Shown here in pieces: positions 18,984 to 25,819 of a stretch of DNA of 64,000 nucleotides. Position 1 is the first letter of the stretch, and the number at the start of each line of letters is the position of its first letter. A program made the position numbers and the translations under genes. The notes below the pieces were generated by a model. That model was not told the DNA's origin and did not search any database. It was given only the letters and a program-made list of their open reading frames with translations. This DNA comes from Candidatus Gastranaerophilales bacterium (lineage in GTDB: Bacteria; Cyanobacteriota; Vampirovibrionia; Gastranaerophilales; Gastranaerophilaceae), in contig CALVEH010000010.1 of assembly GCA_944326545.1 (NCBI GenBank), forward strand, positions 1-64,000. Reading direction: 5' to 3'.

Positions 18984-19067
18984 GCTCATTTGTTTAACAT
19001 TTTAAATTTATTTTGCCCGAAATAATCAAACTATCTGTAAAATATAATCAAACCATGTGTTCTTTTA
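18984..19067. repeat. 84-bp direct repeat, copy B
   Basis: This is the second copy of the repeat at 18026-18109. The internal 14-mer occurs at 19024 (AATCAAACTATCTG) and 19046 (AATCAAACCATGTG), again 22 bases apart, so the pair and its spacing are conserved while the spacer bases differ. It lies 165 bases upstream of the GNAT gene start. Confidence 0.85.
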
Positions 19068-19080
19068 TACTGAGGCTGGA

Positions 19081-19121
19081 GTGTTTTTGTTTGTAGTGAT
19101 GAAATCACGAAAACAAAACAC
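19081..19121. repeat. Strong imperfect hairpin
   Basis: The 41 bases form an inverted repeat. Outer arms GTGTTTT and AAAACAC pair, followed by GTTT/AAAC and an inner GTGAT/ATCAC stem closed by GAA. It may be a terminator or a recombination-site structure. It lies between repeat copy B and the tRNA-like remnant, in a 410-base gap (18820-19229) with no credible gene. Confidence 0.6.
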
Positions 19122-19152
19122 GTAATTGCCGTTACACGCGAGCGAGTAAGAC

Positions 19153-19168
19153 AATCCCACCCTCTCCG
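19153..19168 (+). other. tRNA 3'-end-like remnant, candidate attachment site core
   Basis: AATCCCACCCTCTCCG reads like the last part of a tRNA (3' half of the T stem, 3' acceptor strand and discriminator base), most like a tRNA-Ser. The bases upstream do not complete a T arm or a tRNA, so this is only a fragment. Such fragments are left where a tyrosine-recombinase element has integrated into a tRNA gene. The intact tRNA and the integrase would have to lie outside the window, so the call is inference. Confidence 0.35.
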
Positions 19169-19229
19169 ATTTTAAGTCACTCTTATTGCATTTATTTGTG
19201 TGAGTATTTCAATATTTTTGAAAAAAAGA

Positions 19230-19976
19230 TTAATACATCAAGCACTCAAAGATGTTTTCTTTTGGTAGATACATTGTACCGGTAAAGAACGGTGCATTTT
19301 CACGCTTGCCTCCGTTTTTTACCCATTGAGCTAATTCATCATTTAGGAAAGGGGGAATCATTCTAAATCCCAATTTGTAATAAAATCCTGCCGGTGATGT
19401 TTTTCCATCAATGCAACTTGCATCCAGTGTTACTCTGCCTTTAGTTTTGTTGTCCATTAAACTGGTTAGGACTACTTCTTGAACCGCAGTTTTTCCTGTC
19501 CCTTTTCCGTTACTCCAAAGTTCGTCAATATGGTAGTGCGGCAAAAGCTCGTATGTTTCTTCATAATGTGCTGGTTGAGCTTTAATTATACGATTTTTAT
19601 TTCCGAATTTTGCTGTTCTTTCTGGTTTTGCTTCAACAAATTCTCTGCATAAAAGATTTGTGTATTCTTTAGGATAACCAAATGCTATTATTCCTTGAGG
19701 TTCATAATGATATCGTATAGATGCAAATTTTAATTGTTTATCATTTTTAATATTATTTATAAAGCTTAGTAGGGTTTCTTTTATTTTGTTTGTGTTTTGT
19801 GCAGTAATCAAATCCTTTGCGCAGTTGTAAGTGAATACATCACCACTGAGTCTTGATTTTTGGGCAAGTTCGCATATTTCTTTAAAATCATTTTTTCCGA
19901 TGGTGTTGGTAATATTTTTTCGGTTTTGTATTGTCCAACCATTATCAACAATTTGTCTTAGTAACTTTATCTGCAT
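19230..19976 (-). CDS. GNAT-like protein of unknown specificity
   Basis: This 248-residue protein probably has a C-terminal acetyltransferase-like fold. GKGTGKTAVQEVVLTSL (about residues 158-174) resembles a divergent GNAT motif A, and SPAGFYYKLGFRM near residue 202 resembles motif B, with the Tyr-Lys-Leu-Gly-Phe ending common in GNATs. The N-terminal 90 residues are helical and unassigned. There is no signal peptide. The C-terminal APFFTGTMYLPKE seems to be a conserved end. It is the first gene beyond the repeat region and stands alone, 63 bases downstream of the TonB/TPR gene on the same strand. Confidence 0.5.
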   Translation of the reverse strand: MQIKLLRQIVDNGWTIQNRKNITNTIGKNDFKEICELAQKSRLSGDVFTYNCAKDLITAQNTNKIKETLLSFINNIKNDKQLKFASIRYHYEPQGIIAFGYPKEYTNLLCREFVEAKPERTAKFGNKNRIIKAQPAHYEETYELLPHYHIDELWSNGKGTGKTAVQEVVLTSLMDNKTKGRVTLDASCIDGKTSPAGFYYKLGFRMIPPFLNDELAQWVKNGGKRENAPFFTGTMYLPKENIFECLMY

Positions 19977-20039
19977 TAAACACTTCCTTTAAGCATATAA
20001 AGTTAGCTGACAAAAAAAATTGCTATTTTTATAAATAGT

Positions 20040-21131
20040 TTATTTTATATTATTTTTTTTACAGTATTTCTTAGCTTTTTGATGATAGTAAAAAGCCTTT
20101 TTGTAATCTTCTTGAATTTCGTATATTGCAGAAATCATAAAGTAATAATCTGCATTTTGGGAATTTATCTTGATTACTTTTTTTAAATCACTAATTGCAT
20201 TGTCATATTGTTTTAAGTTTTTGTATGTAGCTGCTCTAAAATAGTATAAATCCTCTAAATCTTTGTTTTTATGAGTCAACTCTATTGCTTTTGTGTAGTC
20301 TGGAATTGCGTTTTTGTAGTCATCTATTAAAAAATACAAATTAGCCCTGTTTTCAAAAACTGCAGGTTCTTTTGGTGCTAATTCTATTGCTTTTTTGTAA
20401 TCAGACAGTGCCTTTTTATATTCTTTTAATTCAATATAACTGCTACCGCGTTTTGCATAGAAATTTGGGTTTTTAGGGTTGTGCTTTATTGCTGTTGAAA
20501 AATCTTTTATGGCTTTCAAATGCTTTTTGTTATCTGCATATGCGCAACCCCGATATAGGTAAAGCTCATGATTTTTGGGGTTGAGTATTATTGCATTTGA
20601 GTAGTAGCCTATTGCGTCTTCGTAATTCCCTTTAGTATGTTTTTCTAAAGCAAGTTTAAAATATTTCTCTGCGTAGAGCTTTTCTTGATTGGCTTTTGTT
20701 ACAGGTGGTTTATTCGGGCCAAGAAGTGGGTTGTATTCGAGTGTTAATTGAATATTAATACCGCTGTCCTTTACAAAATCGGGGAACTTTTCAAATGGAG
20801 ATGCCGCAATAACAGCTTTTTTAGCTGCTTCATCGTAAGATTTTTCATTTGATGAAGAAATAACCTTAACAGAGTGAGCTTTTCCCTCTCTATCAACTGT
20901 AAATTTCACTATCGTTTTATAATTGTCTGTGCTTTTTGGGGGATACCAATGCTTTTTTACTTTTGCTTGTACGTTTTTTACATATTTGTTCCAGTCATAT
21001 TCAGGGTTTGTAATTTGAGTTTGTGCAGTTTTTGAGCAATTTTCTTGCTTTATTGAGTTCGATGCAAATACACAATTTGTTGATAGTGCAGACGACAAAA
21101 TAATTATTATTAGTAGAAATATTTTTTTCAC
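20040..21131 (-). CDS. Secreted TonB-domain plus TPR-repeat protein
   Basis: This 363-residue protein has a signal peptide (a hydrophobic run of isoleucines and leucines ending near NCVFA, residue 24). A TonB C-terminal-like domain follows at about 45-140, with YVKNVQAKVKKHWYPP, TIVKFTVDREGKAHSVKVISSS and a closing strand. Five or six TPR repeats occupy about 155-355, each with the A-x-x-x-Y...P-x pattern (for example YLYRGCAYADNKKHLKAIKD, FYAKRGSSYIELKEYKKALS). TonB domains normally touch TonB-dependent receptors or act as periplasmic binding modules. Here there is no TonB transmembrane anchor beyond the signal, so it is probably a periplasmic or envelope scaffold rather than an energy transducer. 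Confidence 0.75.
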   Translation of the reverse strand: MKKIFLLIIIILSSALSTNCVFASNSIKQENCSKTAQTQITNPEYDWNKYVKNVQAKVKKHWYPPKSTDNYKTIVKFTVDREGKAHSVKVISSSNEKSYDEAAKKAVIAASPFEKFPDFVKDSGINIQLTLEYNPLLGPNKPPVTKANQEKLYAEKYFKLALEKHTKGNYEDAIGYYSNAIILNPKNHELYLYRGCAYADNKKHLKAIKDFSTAIKHNPKNPNFYAKRGSSYIELKEYKKALSDYKKAIELAPKEPAVFENRANLYFLIDDYKNAIPDYTKAIELTHKNKDLEDLYYFRAATYKNLKQYDNAISDLKKVIKINSQNADYYFMISAIYEIQEDYKKAFYYHQKAKKYCKKNNIK

Positions 21132-21236
21132 TTAAGATATTCCTTTTATTTATTGTTTTTTAGTGTAGCTTTTTTGAAAAAATTAAACAAGTTAAGTTGT
21201 AATAAGTTTTAAGTTTTGGCAAATTTTATTTTTTTT

Positions 21237-22034
21237 ATGCGTTGTTCAAATATGGATGTTATTTCTTCTTTTCACATAAAGTCTGGTAAAATAAAGCCTT
21301 TAAATTTTAGGGGACAAAATTCTACCAAAGAAATTTGTAAAAATAAAAAAGATTGTTTTGTTAGAAAGTATGATTATGTACTATGTTCCCAAAATAACAA
21401 GTTTGGCGAGCTAGATTATGTTGATTTTAAAATGCCAATAACTCCCGCTAAGGCTGTTTTGTCATTGTTATATTCTTCTGATAAAAACATAACAGACGCA
21501 TTGTTGTATAAAATGCATACGCCTGATGAACTGGAATTGATGTCTCTTGATGTAGCGTCTGATGATTATTTGAGTACTTTAAAAGTAAAAAAAATGGTTG
21601 GGCTTGGCGCAAAAGCGTTTGTTTTTGAATTAGATGACGGAAAAATTTTAAAATTAACAACAGGTAATCACTTTCCTAACAGAAGAAAACCTGATTGTTT
21701 TGATGTTCCGATAATAAAACAAGGACGTTTTTGCAGAACTTATTATTATATTGAAGAAAAAATGACCCAAAAAGAAATTACCCAAGAAGAATTAAAAAAG
21801 TTTATTAAACAAATAGAAGAAAAAGGATACACTTTTAGAGATCATTTCTATAGTGATGAGAAGAGCAAAAAAAATCCTCAAATCAGAATTGAGCAGTTTG
21901 GAAAGTCTAAAGATGGAAAACTATATTTGCTTGACCCTGAATGTGCAATTGCCATAAAAAAACAATTTTCAGCTATAAAAACAATTAAGGGTAAATTGAT
22001 AAAAATATTTGCAGCTGTTTCATTATTCAAGTAG
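21237..22034 (+). CDS. Protein-kinase-like protein with N-terminal F-x-G motif
   Basis: This protein of about 265 residues has a segment MVGLGAKAFVFELDDGKILK (roughly residues 122-141) that looks like a kinase glycine-rich loop followed by the ATP-binding lysine. YYYIEEKM resembles a hinge, and LLDPECA near residue 236 could stand for the metal-binding aspartate loop. The HRD catalytic loop is not clear, so activity is doubtful. Near the N-terminus it has KPLNFRGQNS, a motif seen in several neighbours. No clear ribosome-binding site separates ATG codons at 21237 and 21252. The gene is followed after 57 bases by another small protein with a related N-terminal motif. Confidence 0.5.
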   Translation: MRCSNMDVISSFHIKSGKIKPLNFRGQNSTKEICKNKKDCFVRKYDYVLCSQNNKFGELDYVDFKMPITPAKAVLSLLYSSDKNITDALLYKMHTPDELELMSLDVASDDYLSTLKVKKMVGLGAKAFVFELDDGKILKLTTGNHFPNRRKPDCFDVPIIKQGRFCRTYYYIEEKMTQKEITQEELKKFIKQIEEKGYTFRDHFYSDEKSKKNPQIRIEQFGKSKDGKLYLLDPECAIAIKKQFSAIKTIKGKLIKIFAAVSLFK

Positions 22035-22091
22035 CAAAAATAATTTTTTTTGATTTTGGTATAATTGTAAATACTGGAGAATTAAAAATTT

Positions 22092-22418
22092 ATGAATACT
22101 AGACTAACCCGAAATAATACACCATCCTTTGGACAATTTATAAAAGTAAAAGGCCAAGCTAAGGCTGTTGATGATTTTAGAAAAAAGTTATTAAATAACG
22201 AAGGTGATTTTATCACTCTGGGGGTAAAAAAGGCTAAAGAAAAAAAAGACTTGTACATTATTAGCGGTAAGGATTATGACAAGTTTATAGATCTTATGGA
22301 AAAGGTGTTTTTCTTTGAGTTGAGAACAAATTTAGAACACTATTTTAAGAAAAAGCCTAAAGTAATGAAAGTCAAAAAAGCAGCTGAAAAATTGGCTGAT
22401 AACAAACTAAAGTTATAA
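22092..22418 (+). CDS. Small protein of unknown function, F-G motif at N-terminus
   Basis: This 108-residue, lysine-rich protein is not recognised. The N-terminus carries NTPSFGQFIKVKG (residues 9-21), similar in position and character to the F-x-G motifs of neighbouring genes. The middle shows a beta-alpha pattern (KDLYIISGKDYDKFIDLMEKV). There is no signal peptide or membrane segment. GGAG lies about 13 bases before the ATG and a TATAAT box about 30 bases upstream, so it may have its own promoter despite following the kinase-like gene on the same strand. Confidence 0.55.
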   Translation: MNTRLTRNNTPSFGQFIKVKGQAKAVDDFRKKLLNNEGDFITLGVKKAKEKKDLYIISGKDYDKFIDLMEKVFFFELRTNLEHYFKKKPKVMKVKKAAEKLADNKLKL

Positions 22419-22431
22419 TTTAATCTAGTCT

Positions 22432-22575
22432 CGCAGTTGTCGCCTCGAACATTCGAGCCGCCATTGCTCACCTTTTCAAGGTGACACTCTAAAAATTCGT
22501 TCACGTCTTCTTATCGCCAAAACTTACATTTAGTAAGCTTTTGCTCGGCAGAGTGCTACTTATCACGAATTTTTC
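22432..22575. other. Structured intergenic segment with nested inverted repeats
   Basis: Several inverted repeats are packed here: CTCGAA/TTCGAG (22444-22457), CACCTT/AAGGTG (22470-22484) and CTTAC/GTAAG near 22523-22537. CACTCT (22485) also pairs with AGAGTG (22550), and AAAAATTCGT (22491) with ACGAATTTTT (22565), the last lying in the final codons of the hydrolase gene. The last two pairs interleave, as in a pseudoknot or two alternative folds. It may be a non-coding RNA, a repeat element or a 3' end structure between convergent genes. Confidence 0.4.
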
Positions 22576-23468
22576 TCGGACAAAATATTTTGTATGTATT
22601 TTATACTTTCGTCAATTTTTTCTTTATTGATTTCGTGTCCGCCAATTAAAAATTCTTTGTATGTAAGGTTTTTATTTTTGATTTTTTCTTTTAACTTTTG
22701 GGTTAAGTTAATTGGCACGGTTTTATCGTCCTTTGATGCTATTATCATTATTGAGCAATTGGCTTTTTTTAAGTATTTTTCGTTATTAAATGTATATTTT
22801 AAAGGAATTAAACAAGTCGGCATATTTTTTACCACAATCTTTATTATTTGTGGGAGTTTTGATCTTTCAACAAAGTTTTTTACTAAATCTTTAGCTTTGT
22901 TGTATGGACTTAACAACACAAGAAAATTGAGTTTGTGCGTGGCTGCAAATTTTCCAGCTACAGCACATCCCATAGAGTGTGCAACTATGCCAATATTTTC
23001 TTGTTTTATTCCTTTTTGTAAAAGATAGTTGTGTACTGATTCTATGCTTTGTTGTGCATTTTTTTGAGAAAAGTTTGCCGTGCTTTCTCCTCTACCTGGG
23101 TAATCAAAAGCTATCACACCTCTTTTAGTCTTTAGTAATTCAGCGTATATTTTTTGATTTTTGCTATCCATTGTTGTGAACATACCGTTGCAAAATATTA
23201 TATATTTGTCGCTGTTTGACGGGTTTATATCAAGAGCTTTAAAGGCAAGATTTTGTTTTGTTTTTAGTGTTAGCTCTTTGCAGCAGCTTTTTAATTCTTC
23301 AATAACCTGTAGTTTTGAAAAATTTGTTTTATATGAATGTTTTTCAAATGTGTTTATTCCATACAAATATCCTACTGCAACGCTTGATAATGCAATTGTT
23401 GAGTATTTGAAATACTTTTTAATGCTTGATGTATTTTGATTGTTATTTGTTACACGAAAATTTGTCAT
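22563..23468 (-). CDS. Membrane-anchored alpha/beta hydrolase
   Basis: This 301-residue protein of the alpha/beta hydrolase fold resembles the serine aminopeptidase S33 / monoacylglycerol lipase group. One hydrophobic segment, STIALSSVAVGYLYGI (about residues 25-40), probably anchors it with the catalytic domain outside the cytoplasm. The oxyanion region IFCNGMFTT, the nucleophile elbow AHSMG (Ser near 166), the acid in SKDDKTVP and the catalytic His in GGHEINKEK are all visible, so the triad is complete. Its substrate is unknown. It is followed on the same strand by no gene for 145 bases, and it lies 9 bases after the kinase-like gene, suggesting an operon with that gene. Confidence 0.8.
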   Translation of the reverse strand: MTNFRVTNNNQNTSSIKKYFKYSTIALSSVAVGYLYGINTFEKHSYKTNFSKLQVIEELKSCCKELTLKTKQNLAFKALDINPSNSDKYIIFCNGMFTTMDSKNQKIYAELLKTKRGVIAFDYPGRGESTANFSQKNAQQSIESVHNYLLQKGIKQENIGIVAHSMGCAVAGKFAATHKLNFLVLLSPYNKAKDLVKNFVERSKLPQIIKIVVKNMPTCLIPLKYTFNNEKYLKKANCSIMIIASKDDKTVPINLTQKLKEKIKNKNLTYKEFLIGGHEINKEKIDESIKYIQNILSEKNS

Positions 23469-23477
23469 TGTTTTTTT

Positions 23478-24458
23478 CTAAAAAAGTTTATCAAGATAAT
23501 TTTGGGCTGCTTTTACTCTTTTTTGTGGAGATGGAATATTGGTTTGAAATTCTCTTAACTTATCAATTATTGTTAAGTGGTCATCTTTTGCGTTACAAAG
23601 TTCATTTGCAACAACTTTCCATATCTGTTTGCCATAAGCCGTATTGTCTCCAAGAGCAAGTTTGTTTTTAACTGAAGCAATTACTATTTTTTTGAAAATT
23701 TCTTGTCTCGGTTTTAAAGCTTTTTTGTTGTACATAGCAGGCTTTGTAAGACTCATTCTTTGCAAAAATACGTATAATAAATCTGATGTGCTATTGGGGT
23801 CAGGAGTTGATACCATCGCAATATCATCGGCTATTTTTAGGGTTTTACCTGTTAATACAATATTATTGGGGTTTATAAAATCAAAATTATAGAATAAATC
23901 CCCGTTGTGTTTTTGGTTTAATGAGTGGCAATCTTTAGCGATTGCATTATAACTTTTTTGCGGAACAGATGAAAATAATGGTAAGTAAACTGTTTCGTAG
24001 TATTTTTGGCAGTCCTTTTCAGAATATGTCTGCGAGAATCTTTTCGGAATTCCAGCAGGGATTTGATTATTATTTGGTGAAAGATTTTTTAATATTTTTA
24101 CATCATAAAATTCTGCAACAGGCTCGCCGTAGTAGGTTTTTAGCTCTCCAAAATCTGACTTTTGTATGTTATTCATAGTATGAGCAAAGGTTATTTTTCT
24201 TGTTATTTTTTTTAGAACGTACTTGCTGTCAATTTTGTAGATTTGTCCATAATTACCTTCGCCAACAAGATTTTGCGGGGTTGTCTTTGTCTGAAGTATC
24301 TTTTGAAGCCTGTTAACAAGAGATATTTTTTCGTTTTTGTTTGCAGAACCTTTTTTTAAAACTATATCCAGCTCTTTACTGAAAGCTGTACGGTAGCCTT
24401 TAAAGTTGGGGTAATTATTTTGATTATATCGATTTTGTGATAGGTTTATTGTAATCAT
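23478..24458 (-). CDS. Protein-kinase-like protein, F-K-G motif at N-terminus
   Basis: This 326-residue protein shows several protein-kinase features: a glycine-rich loop and lysine in VGEGNYGQIYKIDSKYVLKK (about residues 65-84), an N-x-D-F-x-x-x-N-I-V element (NFDFINPNNIVL) in place of the HRD catalytic loop, and IADDIA where DFG would be. The acidic and Asn positions fit a divergent or atypical kinase. The frame is open to 24614, but the ATG at 24458 is chosen because the longer form would run 100 bases into the divergent gene. NYPNFKGYRTAF at residues 16-26 is the lineage-type motif. It precedes the hydrolase by 9 bases on the same strand. Confidence 0.55.
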   Translation of the reverse strand: MITINLSQNRYNQNNYPNFKGYRTAFSKELDIVLKKGSANKNEKISLVNRLQKILQTKTTPQNLVGEGNYGQIYKIDSKYVLKKITRKITFAHTMNNIQKSDFGELKTYYGEPVAEFYDVKILKNLSPNNNQIPAGIPKRFSQTYSEKDCQKYYETVYLPLFSSVPQKSYNAIAKDCHSLNQKHNGDLFYNFDFINPNNIVLTGKTLKIADDIAMVSTPDPNSTSDLLYVFLQRMSLTKPAMYNKKALKPRQEIFKKIVIASVKNKLALGDNTAYGKQIWKVVANELCNAKDDHLTIIDKLREFQTNIPSPQKRVKAAQNYLDKLF

Positions 24459-24513
24459 AGGTTCGGCCTTAATGTTATAATTATAATCTAAAGAATTTAT
24501 TAGTTGAGGGATT

Positions 24514-25161
24514 ATGAAGGATTTTGAACATAAAGTTGATTGTTTAATTGGTAAGTTAAAACAGTATGAATCTAAAGGCCTTGTTTTTAACCCTTGGAAA
24601 GATACTGATAACAAGGATTCTTCGTCAGATGCTCCTAATATTCGTTGTGAAAATTTAAAAAAATATCTTTTAAACCACGAAAATGCAAAGTATATTTTGC
24701 TTGCTGAATCACCAAGCCACGGTTGCCATTATACAGGGATAGCAATGACTTCAGAACGTGTTATGATGCAGTATCCCGAGATATTTTCTCAATATAAAAC
24801 AACTTCTGTTAAAGGTGATGTAAGAGAAGGTACGGCCTCTTATGTTTGGGAAATGATAAAAGAGAAAGAAAAACAGTTTGTATTATGGAATGCGTTTGTG
24901 TTTCAAACATACAAAGATAATTTTTCTCCGAGAAAACCGAATAATAAAGAGTTGCAAGAGGGTATTGGTATTTTAAAAGATTTTTTGTTGCTTTATCCAA
25001 AACGAGAAAAAATCATTGCTATAGGCAAAACAGCTGAAAATATTTTGTTAAATAACAATATTCTTTTAAATGAAGATAAGTACCAATATATAAGACACCC
25101 TTCTTGTGGTGGTGCGACAGAATTCAGACAAGGTATGAGAGAGATACTTGAAAATATATAG
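24514..25161 (+). CDS. Uracil-DNA glycosylase superfamily protein
   Basis: This 215-residue protein resembles the uracil-DNA glycosylase-like fold, whose members remove damaged bases from DNA. Matching elements are YILLAESPSHGCHYTGIAM (about residues 59-77; the usual water-activating loop is G-E-x-P-G), WNAFVFQTY (129-137), IIAIGKTAENIL and the C-terminal YIRHPSCGGATEFR, which sits where the H-P-S leucine loop is found. The Glu-x-P and His-Pro-Ser elements suggest an active enzyme. GAGGG lies just before the ATG. The gene is divergent from the kinase-like gene with 55 bases between starts and ends 2 bases before a convergent gene. Confidence 0.75.
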   Translation: MKDFEHKVDCLIGKLKQYESKGLVFNPWKDTDNKDSSSDAPNIRCENLKKYLLNHENAKYILLAESPSHGCHYTGIAMTSERVMMQYPEIFSQYKTTSVKGDVREGTASYVWEMIKEKEKQFVLWNAFVFQTYKDNFSPRKPNNKELQEGIGILKDFLLLYPKREKIIAIGKTAENILLNNNILLNEDKYQYIRHPSCGGATEFRQGMREILENI

Positions 25162-25163
25162 CT

Positions 25164-25748
25164 CTAGTCAAGAAACCATTCTATCAATGGTTTCTTTTCT
25201 CCGAATTTGAGTCCGAAAGCTTTTTCGTAATCTTCGCTTGTCAGGTATTTGTAACTGATGTTAAAACCGAGAGGTTCTTCTTTTACGTTGAGCTTTTTAT
25301 ATTTTCTTGCTGAAATTGTGCTTTTTCTGAGGTTTAAGACATTTGAATAGTTTAAACCCTTATATGCACAAAATGGTGTTTTTACTTTACCATCTTCGTA
25401 ATTTGTCATTAATCCGAATGTTCTGCAAATTACGCCTCTGTATTCATAAACACAACATTCATTGTTTATTAAAAAAGGACAATCGTATTTGAATTGTTTG
25501 CCTTTGTATTTTTTCTTTCTTTCAAGTGTTTTTGAAATATTTGCTTCTATTTGCTGTTGCGTTTTTTCATCCAGTGTCAATGCTCCTTGTAACAAGAATT
25601 TTGCTTCGATGGCCGAGTAGGGAAATTCTGAGTTTTGACAACACTTTGAACACCCTTTTTTACAAAAAATGAAGGGCTTTTGGCTTGCAAAAAATTGTAC
25701 AAGTTTTTTGTTCAAAAACTCTAAATAGGCAATGTAGTTGCCAAACAT
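25164..25748 (-). CDS. YkgJ-like cysteine-cluster protein
   Basis: This 194-residue protein belongs to the YkgJ / UPF0153 group with a conserved cysteine cluster that probably binds an iron-sulphur or zinc site. The N-terminal cluster is FCKKGCSKCCQ (residues 28-38), followed by YDCPFLINNECCVYEYR and VICRTFG near 110-125. All the Cys positions are kept. The enzymatic role is unknown for the family. The gene is convergent with the glycosylase-like gene and the terminator hairpin of that gene lies inside its last codons. Confidence 0.85.
   Translation of the reverse strand: MFGNYIAYLEFLNKKLVQFFASQKPFIFCKKGCSKCCQNSEFPYSAIEAKFLLQGALTLDEKTQQQIEANISKTLERKKKYKGKQFKYDCPFLINNECCVYEYRGVICRTFGLMTNYEDGKVKTPFCAYKGLNYSNVLNLRKSTISARKYKKLNVKEEPLGFNISYKYLTSEDYEKAFGLKFGEKKPLIEWFLD
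25171..25198 (+). terminator. Intrinsic terminator of the glycosylase-like gene
   Basis: AGAAACCATT and AATGGTTTCT form a perfect 10-bp stem with a 5-base loop, followed by TTTTCT. It lies 9 bases after the plus-strand stop and is embedded in the 3' coding end of the convergent gene. Confidence 0.7.
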
Positions 25749-25819
25749 AGTAAATCTCTCGCTAAACTATCACAATAAGATTGTACTACGTTATTTTTTA
25801 TTTATGTCAAACATTCGAC

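Noticed and set aside
18026-19067. CRISPR array
   Set aside because: Only two long, imperfect 84-bp repeats 958 bases apart; no regular short repeats with unique spacers and no cas genes.
19081-19168. A complete tRNA gene ending at 19168
   Set aside because: The 90 bases upstream do not supply a GGAGAGG acceptor strand, an anticodon arm or a T loop; only the last 16 bases look like a tRNA.
24459-24614. 52-residue extension of the kinase-like protein that would give MLSVSFQG at its start
   Set aside because: It overlaps the divergent glycosylase-like gene by 101 bases. The ATG at 24458 gives a protein whose F-K-G motif lies at the same distance from the start as in neighbours.
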